Source: Comamonas odontotermitis
GTDB lineage: Bacteria > Pseudomonadota > Gammaproteobacteria > Burkholderiales > Burkholderiaceae_C
Direction: 5' to 3'
Assembly (NCBI RefSeq): GCF_014207855.1
Contig: NZ_JACHKZ010000022.1
Coordinates: 1 to 64,000, forward strand
DNA: 64,000 bases
The translations under genes were made by a program, and so were the position numbers. Below are positions 35,399 through 44,170 of the stretch, in pieces. The notes under the pieces were generated by a model. That model was not told where the DNA came from. It ran no database searches and saw only the letters and a list, made by a program, of their open reading frames with translations. Each line of letters opens with the position of its first letter. Position 1 is the stretch's first letter.

Positions 35399-36604
35399 AT
35401 GCAAAGCCTTCAAGCCTTTCACGAACAACTGCGCAGCGGCGCCCTGCTCGGCGCACGCCAGATCAAGCTGTCTGCGGGCCTGCGCGAGTTTCCGCGCGAA
35501 CTCTTTCAGTTCGCGGACACGCTGGAGGTGCTCGATCTCTCGGGCAACCAGTTCAGCGCCCTGCCGGACGATCTGGCACGCTTTACCCGCCTGCGCATCC
35601 TGTTTGCCTCCAACAATCCGTTTACCGAACTACCGCGTGTGCTCGGCGGCATGCCACAGCTGGAGATGGTCGGCTTCAAGGCCTGCCAGATCCGCGAAGT
35701 ACCGGCAGAAAGCCTGCCGCCAGCTTTGCGCTGGCTCATCCTCACAGACAACCAGATTCGCCATCTCCCAGGCACACTGGGCGAGCGCCCGCGCCTGCAA
35801 AAGCTCATGCTTGCCTGCAACCAATTGCAGGATCTGCCTGCAAGCCTTGCGCAATGCACCAGGCTGGAACTGCTGCGCATCTCTGGCAATGCGTTTGCGC
35901 AGATTCCAGACGCGGTGTTTGCACTGCCTGCCCTGGCGTGGCTGGCCATTGCTGGCAATCCGCTCACTCAAAAAAATGAGCAGCTCGCGCTTTCCCGGTC
36001 TGATCAGAGGGCAATTTTCCACCACAGCCTTGAGCAGCACGAACTGCTGGGCGAAGGTGCCAGCGGGCACATCTACCGGGCTTCCCGCATCGGCGGTGGT
36101 GATGTGGCGCTCAAGGTCTTCAAGGCGGGCCAGACCAGCGACGGGACGCCCGCGTCCGAGCTGGCCGCTGGCCTGTCTGCAAGCTTGCACCCCCACCTGC
36201 TGACGCCGCTCGCCCCCGTGGCCGGACACCCGCAAGGCAAGCTGGCCATGGCCTTGCCGCTGCTGCCGCCAGGTCTGCAGGCTCTGGCTGGCCCGCCCAG
36301 CATGGACAGTTGTACGCGCGACGTGTATGCGCCTGCCACCCGTTTTTCGCCAGACGTCGCGCAGCGCCTGTTGCAGGGCATCGAGAGCGCAGTCGGTCAC
36401 CTGCATGCACACGGCATTCTGCATGGCGATCTGTATGCACACAACGTGTTGTGGAATCCGGCAACCGGCGATGCCGTACTGAGCGATCTGGGAGCCGCCG
36501 CCCTGCTGCATGGTTTGCCGCAAGAGCAGGTGCAGCAGCTGCTGCACATGGAGCAGCGCGCCATGACCATCCTCAAAAGCGAAGTCCAGGCGCGCACCGC
36601 CTGA
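35399..36604 (+). CDS. Leucine-rich-repeat protein kinase
   Basis: A 401-residue protein from ATG 35399. Residues ~25-195 hold about seven LRR units (LEVLDLSGNQFSALPDDLAR, LRILFASNNPFTELPRVL, LRWLILTDNQIRHLPGTLG and others). Residues ~210-400 form a protein kinase domain: glycine loop LGEGASGHIYRA, Lys239 in VALKVFK, catalytic loop HGDLYAHN with D344, and DLG (D363) in place of DFG. All catalytic residues are present, so it is likely active. No signal peptide or membrane helix is seen. Similar LRR-kinases occur singly in beta- and gamma-proteobacteria; targets are unknown. It starts 56 bases after the copper cluster but need not belong to it. Confidence 0.87.
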   Translation: MQSLQAFHEQLRSGALLGARQIKLSAGLREFPRELFQFADTLEVLDLSGNQFSALPDDLARFTRLRILFASNNPFTELPRVLGGMPQLEMVGFKACQIREVPAESLPPALRWLILTDNQIRHLPGTLGERPRLQKLMLACNQLQDLPASLAQCTRLELLRISGNAFAQIPDAVFALPALAWLAIAGNPLTQKNEQLALSRSDQRAIFHHSLEQHELLGEGASGHIYRASRIGGGDVALKVFKAGQTSDGTPASELAAGLSASLHPHLLTPLAPVAGHPQGKLAMALPLLPPGLQALAGPPSMDSCTRDVYAPATRFSPDVAQRLLQGIESAVGHLHAHGILHGDLYAHNVLWNPATGDAVLSDLGAAALLHGLPQEQVQQLLHMEQRAMTILKSEVQARTA

Positions 36605-36659
36605 TGATGCGGCAGACGCGCACCACGACCCACTGTGGTACGCGCCGCCTGTCACTGTC

Positions 36660-39600
36660 TCAGCGCTGCGTTTTTTCGCGCCGCGCCATGGAAGTGTGGC
36701 GCAGGAATGGCAGGAAGGAGAGCGCCAGCGCCAGCAAGCCCCATGCGCTGAGGGTTGGCACCGGCGTTGCCGTGGCCCCGGCCGCCGTTGGCACCACCAG
36801 CGCCGTCGGGTCGGCAATGTTGCCGTTTGCCACTAGGTCATCGTCGCCCAGCCCGCCGTCGTGCAGCTCAAAGCGCACCACCTGCCCGCTCACTTCCGAA
36901 GGAACGCGGTACCAGTGCTTTTCCTGCCTGTCGGATGTGCGGCCCCATTTCCACAACTGCGCGCCCTGCGGCAGCGGCTGCGCATAGTTCATGGAGACGG
37001 TGAGCTTGCCGCCCAGCTCACAACCGGTGGCGTTCAGCACCATCAAGCCATCAGGCAAGGTGGCGCCGGGGCTTGGCAGTTGGGTAATGCCCAGGCTCTG
37101 CGCGCTGACATAGTGCACAGGCGCCGCCAGCTTGCATCCCGCTCCCTGCAAAGTGCCTGTCACGCTGCCGCCTGCAACCGGTGTGAGCACAAAGCTGGTG
37201 TCCGGATTGCCGCTGGCCGATACCGTGAACGCATAACGCGCGGTAACCGCCGCGTTCACGCCGTCGCTCAGGCTCAGGCCCACAGCGGCATCGCCCTGTG
37301 CCTGCGCCACAAAGCCTGCCTTCGCCAGCTCACCATTGATCTGCGCTGCGCTTCCCTTGAGCTGCGTTCCTTCCTGCTGCGCATCGGCGTCGGCAACGCC
37401 CTGCAGGCTTCCGTTCGTGCTGATCAGCGTGAGCGTGAGTTGCTCGCTGTCCACGTCTTCCACGCTCAGGGAGGCAAGCGATGCGCTCTGCCCCACCGAG
37501 ATCTGTACCGCACTGCCTGGAACTCCCTTGATCACTGGCGGCTGATTGGCAGGCAGTGCATCCAGGTTCAGGCCCAGCACGATCGGGTTGTGGTCGCTGG
37601 AGCGGTAGGCCGTTGCGGCGTAGAAGGACTCAGGCTTGCCGTATTCGGTGTTGTAGTCAAGCACGGTGGGCTCTTCGGCATTGATGGCCCACTTCACGGC
37701 GGCCCCCACCTTGGAGACCAGGGTCGGGCTCACAAAGATATGGTCGAGCGAGCCCCACAGCCCGTCAAAGGAATACGAATACCCGTGCGTCACCTTGGTA
37801 AAACCATTCGACTCCAGATAGGTGACCGGGTCTTCCTTGGCATAGGCATTAAAGTCGCCCACCAGAATCACCTTGTCGGTGTCCGAGCCGGTGGGCCGCG
37901 TCGCCAGCCAGTCCTTGAGCTGCATGGCCGTCTTGACCCGCGCCGGGTTGTTATTGCCTTGACCGTCCAGCTTGTCTTCGTTACCGCCCGTGGTCAGCAG
38001 CGAACCCTTGGATTTGAAGTGGTTCACCACCAAGGTAAGCTGCTCAGAACCTGACGCGGTCGGCACAGAGAAGGTCTGCGCAATCGGCACACGCGCGCCG
38101 CCCACGCTTGGCGTGAAAGCGTCGTAGGTATTGACGTTGGGAACCGCCGCCGCTCCCACGGGCGTGACGCGGTCGCTGCGGTAGACAATGGCCACCGTGA
38201 TCGCATCCGTGCCCGCTCCAGCAATCGTCGCGCTGCCTCCCTGGCTGAAAGGCGCCTTCACGTAATCGTAGGTAGCGCCCGCCGGTTTGTCAGCGCTCGT
38301 GTTCATGGCATCCACCAGCAGCGCCAGCGCGCTGTCACTGCCAAAACCGTTGTTCTGCACCTCCATCAGCCCATACACATCGGCCTGCAGGCCAATCAGA
38401 TTGGCCACGACCTTGGCTTTCTGCCGCTCCAGCTCCGCCGCATTGTTGGCACCGCGAATACCGATGCTGTTGCCCAGCGGGGTGGTGAACACATCCTTGG
38501 TATTGGTGCTGGTATCGCCTACCTTGCTGAAGAAATTGAGCACGTTGGCCGATGCCACCTTGACACCTGCCGCCCCCACTGCCGCCTGCAGATCGGCCAC
38601 GGTGGGGCGTGCCGCCCCTGTGAAGCTCAGCGTCTGTGTCGGCTGCACGCGGTAGCTGGTCTGGTAGATTTCAGGCGGAGACGATGCCTGGTAGAACTGG
38701 TCAAGCACGCCCACCACCGCATCCACCCCATCGCCCGCACGCAATGTGTTCGACGCAGACAGATCGCTGCCGCCGCGGCCGCGCACCACCACCGGATTCT
38801 GCTTGCTGCTCAGGTCATCCAGAATGATCTGACTGCGCTGCATGGTGTTGGCATATTGCGCATAGCCACTCACACTGGGGACGTTTTCGTCGGTGAACTG
38901 CGGCAGAACCTTGTCGGCCGACAAGGTTACATCGCCAAAGCGGCCCAGCGTGTAATTGTCCGACACCACGAGCTTGCCGCTCGCGTTGGCCGATGTCACC
39001 TTCACCAGCATGCCTTCGTATCGCTCCCAGCTTGCCATGTCGGCAACTGGCAGCGTGATGGAGATCGGCGTCGGCAGCACGCCAGCGCCCTGCACCTGGA
39101 AGGAGGTGAGGTTCTTCAGCTGCGTCTGCTTGTTGTATTCGTCCACCACCGCGCTCAGCTGCACGCGCTTGCCCACTGTGCTTTCATCCACACCGGGGTT
39201 TTGGGCTCCGTAGTAGACAAAAATACCTTCCGATGTACCGGCATCGCTGTCGTAATTGGCTTCTTCTTCCTGCACGTAAAAACCGCTCAGCCCCGGAGCA
39301 TGGCCGGTCACCACGCCATTGACGGTGACGGGCTTGCCCAGCAGGGGCGATACCTCGCCGCTACCCTGGATGGCGTGGATGCGGGTGACCGTGGGCGCCG
39401 CCCCGGTCGTGAAGCCCAGATCGCCGGGAACCCAGGTATTGCCTGATGCATCCTGCACCGGCGTGCCCACGGGGACAATGCGGTAAGCGGTATCAGGCGC
39501 CAGCGCCACACCGGGATTGAGCGTGACGGTCTGCCCGCCAAACACCACCTTGGCCGTGTCTTGCGCAGACATGGAGGCCAGCACGCTGGAGCCTTGCCGC

Positions 39601-40511
39601 AGTTCAAAACGCCCGTCACCCGCCTGCACCGCCTCGGAGAAGGTCAACGAGAAGCTGCTGGTCGTGGTTGCCACGCCGGTGGCGTTGCTGGCCGGTACGC
39701 TGGACTGCAAGGTCGGCGCTGCGGTGTCTGGCCCGGCTGTCTTGATGACCACATCATCAATGGCCAGCCCGTTGCTCGAACCGCTGGCCGTGCGCTTTTG
39801 CACCCAGCGCAGCCACAGCGTCTGGCCCACACCCCAACCCAGCCCCTGCAGATCGCCGCCCACCTGGGGCACCAGGCCGCCACCGCCGCCTTGCGTATTG
39901 CCCGCCACAGCGCCAGCGGTACCACCGGTCACGGGCGCGACCCAACTGAACAGATCGCCAGCGGGGCTCCAGGCCTGCACGCTGCCAAAGCTGCTGCCCA
40001 AGCCCCACTCCAGGGTCATGCCTTGCCCCGCTGGGCTGCCGCCATTGCGCCATTGCTCGCCATTGAAGCGCAGATTCACTGCATCGATTGGCGCGCTGGT
40101 GTTGTTGACCAGTGCGAGTGCAATCCAGCCTGCAACGGCACCCGATCCGGGAGATCCGAAATAAGTGCCGCTGGAGGCCAGCACGCCGAGCGCGCGGTCT
40201 GAGGCGTCTGCCCCAAAGCTGTAGAAGCTGCCACCCGTGCTGCCGCCGCTACCCACCGCAATTTGTGTGATGGCCGCACCATCCTTGTTGAAGAGCGACC
40301 AGCCCGCCAGCGTGCTGTCATTGGCCCAGGGGGCATTGGCGCCAGTGTTGGCAAGCGTATTGAAATCCTGCGCATAGCTGCCGCCAAATGGCACGGGCGC
40401 TGCAAATGCGCCTGCAGACGCCAGGCTGAGCACCAGGCCGTTGCACAAGGCATTCAAGGGAAACGGAAGACGCAGGCGCGAGGAAGATGGTGTATTTGAT
40501 TGGAGTGCCAT
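36660..40511 (-). CDS. ExeM/NucH-type extracellular endonuclease with IPTL-CTERM sorting signal
   Basis: A 1283-residue secreted protein: signal peptide at ~1-38 (ends GAFAAP), then an N-terminal beta-sandwich region with Gly-rich loops. A Big_5-like SbsA Ig domain follows (AAPTLQSSVPASNATGVATT). An OB-like NucH domain is next (GKPVTVNGVVTG, SGFYVQEEEANYDSDAGTSE). The endonuclease/exonuclease/phosphatase domain has ANVLNFFSKVGD, LMEVQNNGFG, LVGDFNAYAKEDPV, WGSLDHIFVSP and SSDHNPIVLGL. After another beta domain the C-terminus is VPTLSAWGLLALAL plus basic residues, a clear IPTL-CTERM signal. It probably degrades extracellular DNA while anchored at the cell surface. Monocistronic; converges on the LRR-kinase gene. 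Confidence 0.9.
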   Translation of the reverse strand: MALQSNTPSSSRLRLPFPLNALCNGLVLSLASAGAFAAPVPFGGSYAQDFNTLANTGANAPWANDSTLAGWSLFNKDGAAITQIAVGSGGSTGGSFYSFGADASDRALGVLASSGTYFGSPGSGAVAGWIALALVNNTSAPIDAVNLRFNGEQWRNGGSPAGQGMTLEWGLGSSFGSVQAWSPAGDLFSWVAPVTGGTAGAVAGNTQGGGGGLVPQVGGDLQGLGWGVGQTLWLRWVQKRTASGSSNGLAIDDVVIKTAGPDTAAPTLQSSVPASNATGVATTTSSFSLTFSEAVQAGDGRFELRQGSSVLASMSAQDTAKVVFGGQTVTLNPGVALAPDTAYRIVPVGTPVQDASGNTWVPGDLGFTTGAAPTVTRIHAIQGSGEVSPLLGKPVTVNGVVTGHAPGLSGFYVQEEEANYDSDAGTSEGIFVYYGAQNPGVDESTVGKRVQLSAVVDEYNKQTQLKNLTSFQVQGAGVLPTPISITLPVADMASWERYEGMLVKVTSANASGKLVVSDNYTLGRFGDVTLSADKVLPQFTDENVPSVSGYAQYANTMQRSQIILDDLSSKQNPVVVRGRGGSDLSASNTLRAGDGVDAVVGVLDQFYQASSPPEIYQTSYRVQPTQTLSFTGAARPTVADLQAAVGAAGVKVASANVLNFFSKVGDTSTNTKDVFTTPLGNSIGIRGANNAAELERQKAKVVANLIGLQADVYGLMEVQNNGFGSDSALALLVDAMNTSADKPAGATYDYVKAPFSQGGSATIAGAGTDAITVAIVYRSDRVTPVGAAAVPNVNTYDAFTPSVGGARVPIAQTFSVPTASGSEQLTLVVNHFKSKGSLLTTGGNEDKLDGQGNNNPARVKTAMQLKDWLATRPTGSDTDKVILVGDFNAYAKEDPVTYLESNGFTKVTHGYSYSFDGLWGSLDHIFVSPTLVSKVGAAVKWAINAEEPTVLDYNTEYGKPESFYAATAYRSSDHNPIVLGLNLDALPANQPPVIKGVPGSAVQISVGQSASLASLSVEDVDSEQLTLTLISTNGSLQGVADADAQQEGTQLKGSAAQINGELAKAGFVAQAQGDAAVGLSLSDGVNAAVTARYAFTVSASGNPDTSFVLTPVAGGSVTGTLQGAGCKLAAPVHYVSAQSLGITQLPSPGATLPDGLMVLNATGCELGGKLTVSMNYAQPLPQGAQLWKWGRTSDRQEKHWYRVPSEVSGQVVRFELHDGGLGDDDLVANGNIADPTALVVPTAAGATATPVPTLSAWGLLALALSFLPFLRHTSMARREKTQR

Positions 40512-40644
40512 GGGTGTGTGATCTGCTCGAAGAACGCCTCACCCTTGCCGGGTGAGATCCGGGCGATTCTTGGCAAATCACATGACTGCATGATGACCGC
40601 GCGCAGTCAGTTTCATGGCACCGAAGCTTCAGTAGACTCGCACC

Positions 40645-40673
40645 CAAAAGAAAAGGGCCGCAAATGCGGCCCC
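40645..40673 (-). terminator. Rho-independent terminator after metQ-like gene
   Basis: Read on the minus strand: GGGCCGC-ATTT-GCGGCCC followed by TTTTCTTTT. Confidence 0.85.
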
Positions 40674-40703
40674 GGGTCTCGCGCCACGCATGGGCGCTAC
40701 CAC

Positions 40704-41534
40704 TTACTGCAGGAATGCAGGCTTGGCGTAACCGGCAAACTTGGCATCCACCACCGCCTTGAATTCATTGGAGCGGAAGGCTTCGGCCAGATCCTTGGCC
40801 CACTGCGCGTCCTTGTCCTTGGTTTTGACTGCGGCGATGTTCAGATAGTGCTCCGGCGTCTTCTCCAGCAGCACGGCATCCTGCAGCTTGAGGCCCGAGG
40901 AAATGGCAAAGTTGCCATTGATGATGGCGAACTGCGCATCATCGAGCGAGCGCGGCAGGTGCGCCGCATCCAGCGGCAGCAGCTTGATCTTCTTGGGGTT
41001 CTCGGCCAGATCCAGCTCCGATACGCGCAGCGGATTCACGCCAGCCTTGAGCTTGACGAGCCCCGCCTGCTGCAGCAGCAACAGGCCGCGAGCGAGGTTG
41101 CTCGGGTCATTGGGCAGCGACACCTTGTCGCCCTCTTTCAGGTCTGCGAGCGATTTGCGTTGCTTGCTGTACACCCCCATCGGTGCGATCGGGCCCTGCA
41201 CGAGCGCCGTCAGATCCAGCTTGCGGTCACCCTTGAACTGGTTGAAATACACCTCGTGCTGAAAGAAGTTGGCGTCCAGCGAGCCATCGGCCAGCGCCAG
41301 ATTGGGCTGCACATAGTCGTTGAACTCCACCAGCTTGACCTTGTAGCCCTTTTTCTGCAGCAGCGGCACGATGCCGGCCTGCAGCTGGTCGATGTTCGAG
41401 CCCGCCGTGCCGCCGATCACCAGCTGCTTCTTGGAGGCATCCTGCGCCAGCGCAGGGCCAGCCACCCCCATGGATGCAGCGGCCAGCACGGCAGCGGCGA
41501 TCAGCGAGCGGCGGGTGGAGAAAAAGGTCGTCAT
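40704..41534 (-). CDS. MetQ/NlpA-family substrate-binding protein (solo)
   Basis: A 276-residue periplasmic protein. The ATG at 41534 has AGGAG upstream and gives a signal peptide ending GPALAQD (~residue 30) without a lipobox, unlike classical NlpA lipoproteins. Family motifs are LVIGGTAGSNIDQLQAGIVP, VKLVEFNDYVQPNLAL, GSLDANFFQHEVYFNQF, GDKVSLPNDPSNLARGLLLL and DDAQFAIINGNFAI. It should bind methionine or a related compound for MetNI-type uptake, but no ATPase or permease gene is next to it. It may share a transporter encoded elsewhere. Confidence 0.88.
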   Translation of the reverse strand: MTTFFSTRRSLIAAAVLAAASMGVAGPALAQDASKKQLVIGGTAGSNIDQLQAGIVPLLQKKGYKVKLVEFNDYVQPNLALADGSLDANFFQHEVYFNQFKGDRKLDLTALVQGPIAPMGVYSKQRKSLADLKEGDKVSLPNDPSNLARGLLLLQQAGLVKLKAGVNPLRVSELDLAENPKKIKLLPLDAAHLPRSLDDAQFAIINGNFAISSGLKLQDAVLLEKTPEHYLNIAAVKTKDKDAQWAKDLAEAFRSNEFKAVVDAKFAGYAKPAFLQ

Positions 41535-41715
41535 GTCTATTACGCTCCTGGTGCTGTGCACCTTTTCATCGGTTGGTGAATGGGCAAAGTATCTGCGCAT
41601 GGCTTACCAATCCCAACGAATAATTTCTCCCATTCTTATACCGATAGAGCATGAAGACTCCGCTCTTCGCAAAACGCTGCTCCACGCGCAGCTGCTGGCG
41701 CCGTTTTCCCATGAG

Positions 41716-41741
41716 AAAAGCCAGCGCAAGCGCTGGCTTTT
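41716..41741 (-). terminator. Terminator after the lipoprotein gene
   Basis: AAAAGCCAGCG / CGCTGGCTTTT stem with a 4-base loop, almost symmetrical, so it could stop transcription in both directions. Confidence 0.75.
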
Positions 41742-41786
41742 GAACGGTAACCACTTGCCGGACTGGCTCAGTGGCTTTCCACTGCG

Positions 41787-42416
41787 TTATTTTTGCTTGC
41801 GCTTCTTGCCGCCATGCTTGCGCTCTGGCTCGCAGGGAGCAGCATTGGTTTTCACCATGTGCTCAGGCCACAGGCTGTAGCTCAGGTCTTCGTCAGTGCT
41901 GCCATTCACATTCAGGGGGTACAGGCCAGGGGCGAACTTCTTGCATTCCTTGTATTGCTCGGCGGGGCTGGTCAGCTCCGGGCGCACTTCGTAGCTCAGG
42001 TTCACTGCGCCATCGGACTTGGGATCCTTGGCGGCCACGTCGATCTGGTTGCCGGTGCGCTTCCAGGTACCGCGATACAGCACCTGCTTTCCATCGTCGG
42101 CCTTGGCCTTGTAGACCACCCGGTTGCCCTTCAAGAACTGCACGCTGAAATTGCTGTTGCCTTCGCCATTGGCAGTGGCATAGCTTTGCTGCACGAACTT
42201 GTTGGGCTTGGCATCGGCAAACTGCGCTGTGGCCTGAGGCGCCACTGGCGCTGGCGCGGCCTTGGCGGCTTCTGCAGCCTTGGCTTCTTCTGCCTTGGCC
42301 CCCTCTGTCTTGGCAGTTGCGGCCTGTTCTTCTTTGGATGGGCCGGATGCGCAGCCTGCCAACAGCAGCGCGGCCAACAGCGCACTGGTAGCGCCAAGTG
42401 GATTCAGTCGTTTCAT
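41787..42416 (-). CDS. Hypothetical lipoprotein with Ala/Lys-rich linker
   Basis: A 209-residue protein with lipobox LLLAGC (Cys22). Residues ~25-75 are an Ala/Lys/Glu-rich linker. The remainder is a small beta-rich domain (SNFSVQFLKGNRVVYKAK, QVLYRGTWKRTGNQIDVAA) that ends in a basic tail (ERKHGGKKRKQK). I do not recognise a family. The long charged linker and lipid anchor suggest a periplasmic protein reaching away from the membrane. It has its own terminator downstream and appears to be monocistronic. Confidence 0.75.
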   Translation of the reverse strand: MKRLNPLGATSALLAALLLAGCASGPSKEEQAATAKTEGAKAEEAKAAEAAKAAPAPVAPQATAQFADAKPNKFVQQSYATANGEGNSNFSVQFLKGNRVVYKAKADDGKQVLYRGTWKRTGNQIDVAAKDPKSDGAVNLSYEVRPELTSPAEQYKECKKFAPGLYPLNVNGSTDEDLSYSLWPEHMVKTNAAPCEPERKHGGKKRKQK

Positions 42417-42612
42417 AAAGGCCTCAGGTTATTGGCTCTTGCCGAGCCGGAGATATATGGAGGAGCCGCCGACACTGCCATCCATAGCAGCACAGCGGCA
42501 TCCATAGAAATTATGAATCGACAAGGCAAAACCAAAACTTTCCGCCCATCAATTTTTTGGTGATGCGTTGCGCCCACGCCGCAAGCGACATGCTGACCTG
42601 CACAAACTGGCA

Positions 42613-42638
42613 CAAAAAAGGCCGCCCGAAGGCGGCCA
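42613..42638 (-). terminator. Terminator of the 56-residue membrane protein gene
   Basis: Read on the minus strand: GGCCGCC-TTCG-GGCGGCC followed by TTTTTT, a stem closed by a UUCG tetraloop. Confidence 0.92.
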
Positions 42639-42678
42639 GAATTGAACGAAGCACGGCTTGGATTTACCCAAGCTGCGT

Positions 42679-42849
42679 CTACCTCCCCCGCAGCACCAGC
42701 TGCAAGCCTTTGAGCATATGGGCGAATGAATCGGCAGCCTGTGCGGTGCTGTTGGGCCAGACCAAAACCGAGAAAGCCAGGGCTACCGCGATGATCAGGC
42801 CCACGAAGGTGGCGCAATCTTGCCAGTGGTAGTGGGGGTGTTCCAACAT
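42679..42849 (-). CDS. Small single-span membrane protein (56 aa)
   Basis: Too short for ordinary ORF cut-offs but well supported. The ATG at 42849 has a near-perfect AGGAGG Shine-Dalgarno 5 bases upstream, and a strong UUCG-loop terminator lies 41 bases past the stop. The protein starts MLEHPHYHWQDCATF (four His/Cys/Trp-rich residues), then one membrane helix (VGLIIAVALAFSVLVW), then a short amphipathic tail ending LQLVLRGR. Function unknown. Dedicated expression signals argue that it is a real gene, perhaps a subunit or regulator of a membrane complex. Confidence 0.8.
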   Translation of the reverse strand: MLEHPHYHWQDCATFVGLIIAVALAFSVLVWPNSTAQAADSFAHMLKGLQLVLRGR

Positions 42850-43382
42850 GAAGGCCTCCTTTCGCGCAGGTGTTATGTGTTATTGGAACGCAGCGGCGTG
42901 GGCTGTGGTGTCAGCGGATATCGACAATGCCCCTATGACCCATTTGGCAGTTTTTGGGAGCTCATTCTCATATTGATATGAAAAATCGACGAAAACCGCA
43001 TGGAGCATGCACCGAAAGCTATCAATTTAAAAGCACAAACTTCAATCCCGGGCAGCTTCAGTGGCTGGCAGGGCGTGAAAGATGGCTGCAATTTCCTGTG
43101 CAATAAGCGCTGCAGCATTGCAAGTTCGGCCAACGTCTGGCATCTCCCCCGCAAAAAGCAGCCATCTCCAACCACACTTATTCAAGCCCGGCGGCAAAGG
43201 TGTGGGCTTGCAAGCCGACTGAGGTGCGACAATACTTGGCAACCAACGCAAACCCGTGCTGCATGGGCCTTGCCGTACAGCGCCATGCGATGCGCAGCGT
43301 ATCGGCCTATGGCATTGCAGGGTTCCAAAGCTGCCATATCTTCATATCGATTCCGACTGCTTCCAGCTGTTTCTGCCCGCCA
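42850..43382. other. Intergenic region between the small membrane protein and bioM
   Basis: 533 bases between divergent genes. It holds a perfect palindrome (42968-42981) and otherwise no recognisable gene. I looked for a BirA-type operator (TTGTAAACC with its inverted partner) before bioM and did not find one. Confidence 0.5.
42965..42984. promoter_or_regulatory. Palindrome TCATAT-TG-ATATGA, candidate operator
   Basis: A perfect 14-base palindrome (42968-42981), extended on both sides by TT/AA pairs after one mismatch. It lies 120 bases upstream of the 56-residue membrane protein start and 400 bases before bioM, so the former is the likelier target. Confidence 0.45.
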
Positions 43383-44165
43383 ATGACTGCCAATTCGCCC
43401 GCCCTGCCAGATACGGGCATCCATCTGCAAGACGTGCATCTGACACGCGGCGCCCAGCCCGTGTTTGCCGGTCTTAGCCTGTCGCTCACCGAGCAGCGTA
43501 TTGGCCTGATCGGCGACAACGGCGCGGGCAAGACCAGCCTTTTCCGTCTGCTGTGCGGGCTGGAAGTGGCTCGCCAGGGGCAGGTGCATGTTGCAGGCCA
43601 TGACGTGCTAAAGCACCGGGAGCAGTTGCCCGGCGTGGTGGGCATGATGTTTCAGAACCCGGATGACCAGATCATCTTTCCCACCGTGGAAGAAGAGCTG
43701 GGCCTGAGCCTGCAATACCAGGGCATTGCACGCAAGGCGGCCATGGTGCAGGCGCGCCAATTTCTGGCTGAGCGGGGTCTGGCCGCATGGGCGCCTCGCG
43801 CCGTCAGCAGCTTGAGCCAGGGCCAGCGCCAGCAGGTCTGCTTTCTGGCCATGCTAATGGCTGCGCCCCGGGTGATGCTGCTTGACGAGCCCTTTGCCAG
43901 CCTTGATCTACCCGGCCAGGCGCGTCTGGCCGCCGATCTGCAACGCACATCCGCACAGATCGTCGTGTCGACCCATGTGCTCAGCCACGTTCGCCACTTT
44001 GAGCGCGTGGTGTGGCTCGCTGGCGGCCAAGTGCGCGGCGATGGCCCGGGCGAGGCCGTATGCGCGGCCTACGAGCTGGATGTGAAAACACGCTCTAGTG
44101 CGCAAACAGAAAGCGCATACGGCACCCAAAACAGCAGCGAAGCCGCTGTTGCGGTGCAAGGCTGA
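43383..44165 (+). CDS. bioM: Biotin ECF transporter ATPase BioM
   Basis: A 260-residue ECF-type ATPase: Walker A GDNGAGKTS, Q-loop MMFQNPDDQIIFPTVEEE, signature LSQGQRQQV and Walker B VMLLDEPFASLD. The MFQNPDDQ segment is characteristic of CbiO/BioM energy-coupling ATPases. With BioN and BioY encoded just downstream it forms a complete biotin uptake system. The start at 43383 lacks a clear Shine-Dalgarno; it is chosen because the ATPase fold begins shortly after. bioN starts 5 bases after the stop. The C-terminal ~25 residues are Ser/Ala-rich and not part of the fold. Confidence 0.9.
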   Translation: MTANSPALPDTGIHLQDVHLTRGAQPVFAGLSLSLTEQRIGLIGDNGAGKTSLFRLLCGLEVARQGQVHVAGHDVLKHREQLPGVVGMMFQNPDDQIIFPTVEEELGLSLQYQGIARKAAMVQARQFLAERGLAAWAPRAVSSLSQGQRQQVCFLAMLMAAPRVMLLDEPFASLDLPGQARLAADLQRTSAQIVVSTHVLSHVRHFERVVWLAGGQVRGDGPGEAVCAAYELDVKTRSSAQTESAYGTQNSSEAAVAVQG

Positions 44166-44170
44166 CCGGC

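Noticed and set aside
36861-38054. 397-residue open frame on the + strand opposite the NucH-type gene
   Set aside because: No recognisable domain and shadow-type composition; the minus frame has clear nuclease motifs.
42413-42817. 134-residue minus-strand ORF overlapping the small membrane protein
   Set aside because: Different frame from the well-signalled 56-residue gene, runs through its terminator and shows no domain.
42850-43382. BirA operator before bioM
   Set aside because: Searched by eye for the TTGTAAACC dyad and for BioR-like TTATCTATAA; neither is present.
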